Below, one piece after another: positions 62,025 to 64,000 of a stretch of 64,000 bases of DNA (its first letter is position 1; each line of letters starts with the position of its first letter). The position numbers and the translations under genes were made by a program. The stretch spans positions 1 through 64,000 of the forward strand of contig JAEWSZ010000059.1 in NCBI GenBank assembly GCA_023397905.1. Reading direction: 5' to 3'. Below the pieces are notes generated by a model that was not told where the DNA came from, made no database searches, and was given only the letters and a program-made list of their open reading frames with translations. This DNA is from Bacillota bacterium. GTDB lineage: Bacteria > Bacillota > Clostridia > Acetivibrionales > DSM-1351.

Positions 62025-63215
62025 TTACAGCCCCGCTTCTTTCTTCAATGCGGCGGCTACGTCTGTTTTTTCCCAGGTAAAGTCGGCATCCTCTCTGCCA
62101 AAATGCCCATAAGCAGCAGTTTTCCTGAAGATCGGCCTTCTTAAATTCAGAGTCTTTATTATTCCCGCAGGCCTTAAATCAAAGTGCTTGTTCACAAGCT
62201 CGGAGATCTTTTCCTCGGGTATTACAGCTGTTCCGAAGGTATCCACCAGAACCGACACCGGCTTTGCCACACCGATGGCATATGCCAGCTGAACCTCGCA
62301 CTTCTTTGCTATTCCCGCTGCAACTATATTTTTTGCAACATATCTTGCCGCATATGCCGCCGAACGGTCCACCTTCGTGGGATCCTTTCCGGAGAACGCA
62401 CCGCCCCCGTGCCTTGCATATCCGCCGTAAGTGTCAACAATTATCTTTCTTCCCGTAAGTCCTGAGTCGCCCTGGGGTCCGCCCACTACAAACCGCCCCG
62501 TCGGATTTATAAAATATTTCGTATTGGCGTCAAGCAGATTTGCAGGAATAACAGGTTTTATGACCTGCTCGATCATATCCTTTTCTATTGTCTCGTGGCT
62601 TACCTCCGGCCCGTGCTGTGTGGATATTACCACAGTGTCAACTCTTATTGGCTTGTCGCCGTCGTATTCTACAGTGACCTGTGATTTCCCGTCAGGCCTC
62701 AGATAGTTCAGTATTCCTTCTTTTCTGACTTCCGAGAGCCTTTTTGAAAGCTTGTGGGCCAGTGTGATAGGCATGGGCATGAGCTCCGGGGTTTCATCGC
62801 ACGCATATCCGAACATCATTCCCTGGTCTCCGGCTCCGATAGCCTGAATCTGAGCTTCGCTCATTTCACCGGTTTTAGCCTCCAGCGCCTTGTCAACTCC
62901 CATTGCAATATCGGCCGACTGTTCGTCTATTGATGTGAGAACAGAGCAGGTCTCACAGTCAAATCCGAATTTTGCTCTATCATAACCTATCTCCTTGATA
63001 GTGTTTCTGACAACCTTCGGAATATCCACATAGCATTTTGTTGAGATCTCTCCCATAACCAGGACCATACCGGTAGTTACCGCCGTCTCGCAGGCAACTC
63101 TGGCCTGGGGATCCTGCTCATAAATCGCATCAAGCACTGCATCGGAAATCTGATCGCAGATTTTATCCGGATGCCCTTCTGTAACTGATTCAGATGTAAA
63201 TAATCTTTTCGACAT
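62025..63215 (-). CDS. metK: S-adenosylmethionine synthetase
   Basis: A 396-residue enzyme making SAM from methionine and ATP. Seen: [42 protein letters not shown] (the signature), the P-loop-like [15 protein letters not shown] near the C-terminus and [10 protein letters not shown]. The length is typical. GGGAGG precedes the ATG by about seven bases. It is controlled by the SAM-I riboswitch at 63317-63470, giving direct feedback by its product. This SAM also supplies the two radical SAM proteins and the cassette methyltransferase in the window. Confidence 0.98.
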   Translation of the reverse strand: MSKRLFTSESVTEGHPDKICDQISDAVLDAIYEQDPQARVACETAVTTGMVLVMGEISTKCYVDIPKVVRNTIKEIGYDRAKFGFDCETCSVLTSIDEQSADIAMGVDKALEAKTGEMSEAQIQAIGAGDQGMMFGYACDETPELMPMPITLAHKLSKRLSEVRKEGILNYLRPDGKSQVTVEYDGDKPIRVDTVVISTQHGPEVSHETIEKDMIEQVIKPVIPANLLDANTKYFINPTGRFVVGGPQGDSGLTGRKIIVDTYGGYARHGGGAFSGKDPTKVDRSAAYAARYVAKNIVAAGIAKKCEVQLAYAIGVAKPVSVLVDTFGTAVIPEEKISELVNKHFDLRPAGIIKTLNLRRPIFRKTAAYGHFGREDADFTWEKTDVAAALKKEAGL

Positions 63216-63316
63216 TTTATACTACCTCCCTATTAATAATTTACCATGAGGTCACTATTTATCCTTTTATGCCGGAATGCCTCCGGTCTTGTGATTTAAT
63301 AATCTGTAAGCAAAAT

Positions 63317-63470
63317 AAAAAAACCTCTTTACGAGGTTTGACATTTTATTTTGTATAATGATCACCCCTCATCTTTCAGGCAAACTGCCTGCAGGAATTG
63401 GCACCGTACACATTTTAAGTGCTGGTTGCCGGGTTTCATAGGGCCCAGTCCCTCCGCCTCTCTTGATAAG
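63317..63470 (-). promoter_or_regulatory. SAM-I (S-box) riboswitch with terminator controlling metK
   Basis: On the minus strand the aptamer (63470-63368) begins CTTATCAAGAGAGG, includes GGAGGGACTGG, ATGAAACCCGGCAACC and GGTGCCAATTCCTGC, and closes with GAAAGATGAG pairing with the start. These are the invariant S-box elements. The expression platform is a stem AAACCTC/GAGGTTT followed by seven T (63339-63317). SAM binding should favour the terminator and shut off metK. The non-coding stretch 63216-63536 is thus fully explained by promoter, riboswitch and leader. Confidence 0.96.
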
Positions 63471-63494
63471 GATAAAATATTGACTTGTAAGTTC

Positions 63495-63523
63495 ATTTAA
63501 CCACAAAATAATTCGTCCGTCAA
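63495..63523 (-). promoter_or_regulatory. Sigma-A promoter for metK
   Basis: On the minus strand TTGACG (63523-63518), a 17-base spacer, then TTAAAT (63500-63495). Transcription would begin near 63487, just before the SAM-I aptamer. Confidence 0.65.
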
Positions 63524-63536
63524 GTGCATTTTCCTG

Positions 63537-63914
63537 CTACGGCAGCTTGCCCATGAATTTCTCTATGTTGACAATAAATCGCTCGTGCCGGCCTTCCCCT
63601 ATCTTTTTCTTCTCGTCAAAGGCTTCAACATTAAAGAGCAGACGTCTCCCATCCGCCTCAACAAGGGTTGCCCTGGCGGTGACCTTCATACCCTTCGGGG
63701 TTGCGGCAATGTGCTTTACGTTCAGCATAGTCCCCACAGATGAGCTGTCCTCGGGTATATTCCCCGCAACTGCTTCTGTCGCCGCTTTCTCCATCAACGC
63801 AATCATTGCCGGTGTGGCAAAAACCTCAAGAGTGCCGCTTCCCATTGCTTTTGCGGTATTGCCGTCATGTACCTGAACTTCTGCTTCTCCTGTTGCTCCA
63901 ATTGTAAATTCCAT
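63537..63914 (-). CDS. FlK-like hotdog thioesterase
   Basis: A 125-residue hotdog-fold protein of the fluoroacetyl-CoA-thioesterase-like family (COG5496). Seen: GSGTLEVFATPAMIALMEKAATEAV (central hotdog helix with the Glu), SSSVGTMLNVKHIAATPKGMKVTARATL and GEGRHERFIV with the C-terminal His region. The FlK catalytic residues are Thr42, Glu50 and His76; a Thr in FATPAM, the Glu of MEKAATE and the His of VKHIA are at plausible positions. GGAGGA precedes the ATG at 63914. Physiological substrate unknown; it probably removes unwanted acyl-CoA. Confidence 0.85.
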   Translation of the reverse strand: MEFTIGATGEAEVQVHDGNTAKAMGSGTLEVFATPAMIALMEKAATEAVAGNIPEDSSSVGTMLNVKHIAATPKGMKVTARATLVEADGRRLLFNVEAFDEKKKIGEGRHERFIVNIEKFMGKLP

Positions 63915-64000
63915 ATGCTCCTCCAATCATTATATGCCTTTAGTTCATTACGGTAACCATATTAAAAAAATTATGTAAATTCCTATATTAATATGTTCAA

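Overview
This 64 kb window is a chromosomal segment of a motile, Gram-positive anaerobe, most likely a member of the Clostridia. The evidence is the Bacillus/Clostridium order of late flagellar genes, an S-box (SAM-I) riboswitch before metK, frequent strong GGAGG ribosome-binding sites, TTG/GTG (and probably CTG and ATT) start codons, YesMN-type two-component genes beside a sugar ABC transporter, and no outer-membrane genes. I cannot name the species. Almost everything is on the minus strand; the exceptions are tetR-ohyA (8984-11323) and one alpha/beta hydrolase (21709-22677).

Layout. 1-2702: leucine genes leuC-leuD-leuB (leuB runs off the left edge). 2836-8798: an AraC regulator, a DEAD-box RNA helicase with a long basic repetitive tail, an ABC-F ATPase and a radical SAM/SPASM protein. 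8984-11323: a TetR regulator and oleate hydratase. 11486-20139: a Tad/Flp-type pilus operon reading kinase-TadZ fusion, CpaB, TadZ, TadA, TadB, TadC, three very small pilin-like proteins (all three under 60 codons) and two TadE/G-like pseudopilins. 20140-20614: a repeat- and palindrome-rich non-coding stretch. 20615-22677: a PflX-like radical SAM protein and a membrane-anchored hydrolase.

22768-58526 is a late flagellar region. Read in the direction of transcription it follows the Bacillus subtilis order comFC-yvyF-flgM-flgN-flgK-flgL-yviE(DUF6470)-fliW-csrA-hag-flaG-fliD-fliS-(fliT position), but three blocks are inserted: a YesMN/sugar ABC transporter block between yvyF and flgM; an AT-rich seven-gene acyl-modification cassette between csrA and hag (DUF2920 hydrolase, FkbH, ACP, methyltransferase, VOC protein, AAC(3)-like acyltransferase, DUF4910 protein, with a dead IS110 transposase in the middle); and a Maf glycosyltransferase plus the complete CMP-pseudaminic acid pathway (pseB, F, I, H, G, C) between hag and flaG. 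Three sigma-D promoters with exact 15-base spacers (before flgM, hag and flaG) tie the blocks to the flagellar regulon. The hag leader carries a hairpin presenting AGGA, a probable CsrA site, and csrA and fliW lie 7.4 kb upstream.

The most interesting system is the combination of the Pse pathway, Maf and the FkbH/ACP/methyltransferase cassette. It predicts flagellin decorated with pseudaminic acid carrying a glyceric-acid-derived, probably O-methylated, acyl group, a modification I know only from Campylobacter. Other unusual items are a second FlgK carrying a von Willebrand A-like insert, the kinase-TadZ fusion with a lysine-less P-loop, the three tandem mini-pilins, and comFC and pseI genes that appear to start at ATT and CTG. 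58626-63914 holds recD2, a small membrane protein, an orphan RelB/DinJ antitoxin, metK with its SAM-I riboswitch, and a hotdog thioesterase.
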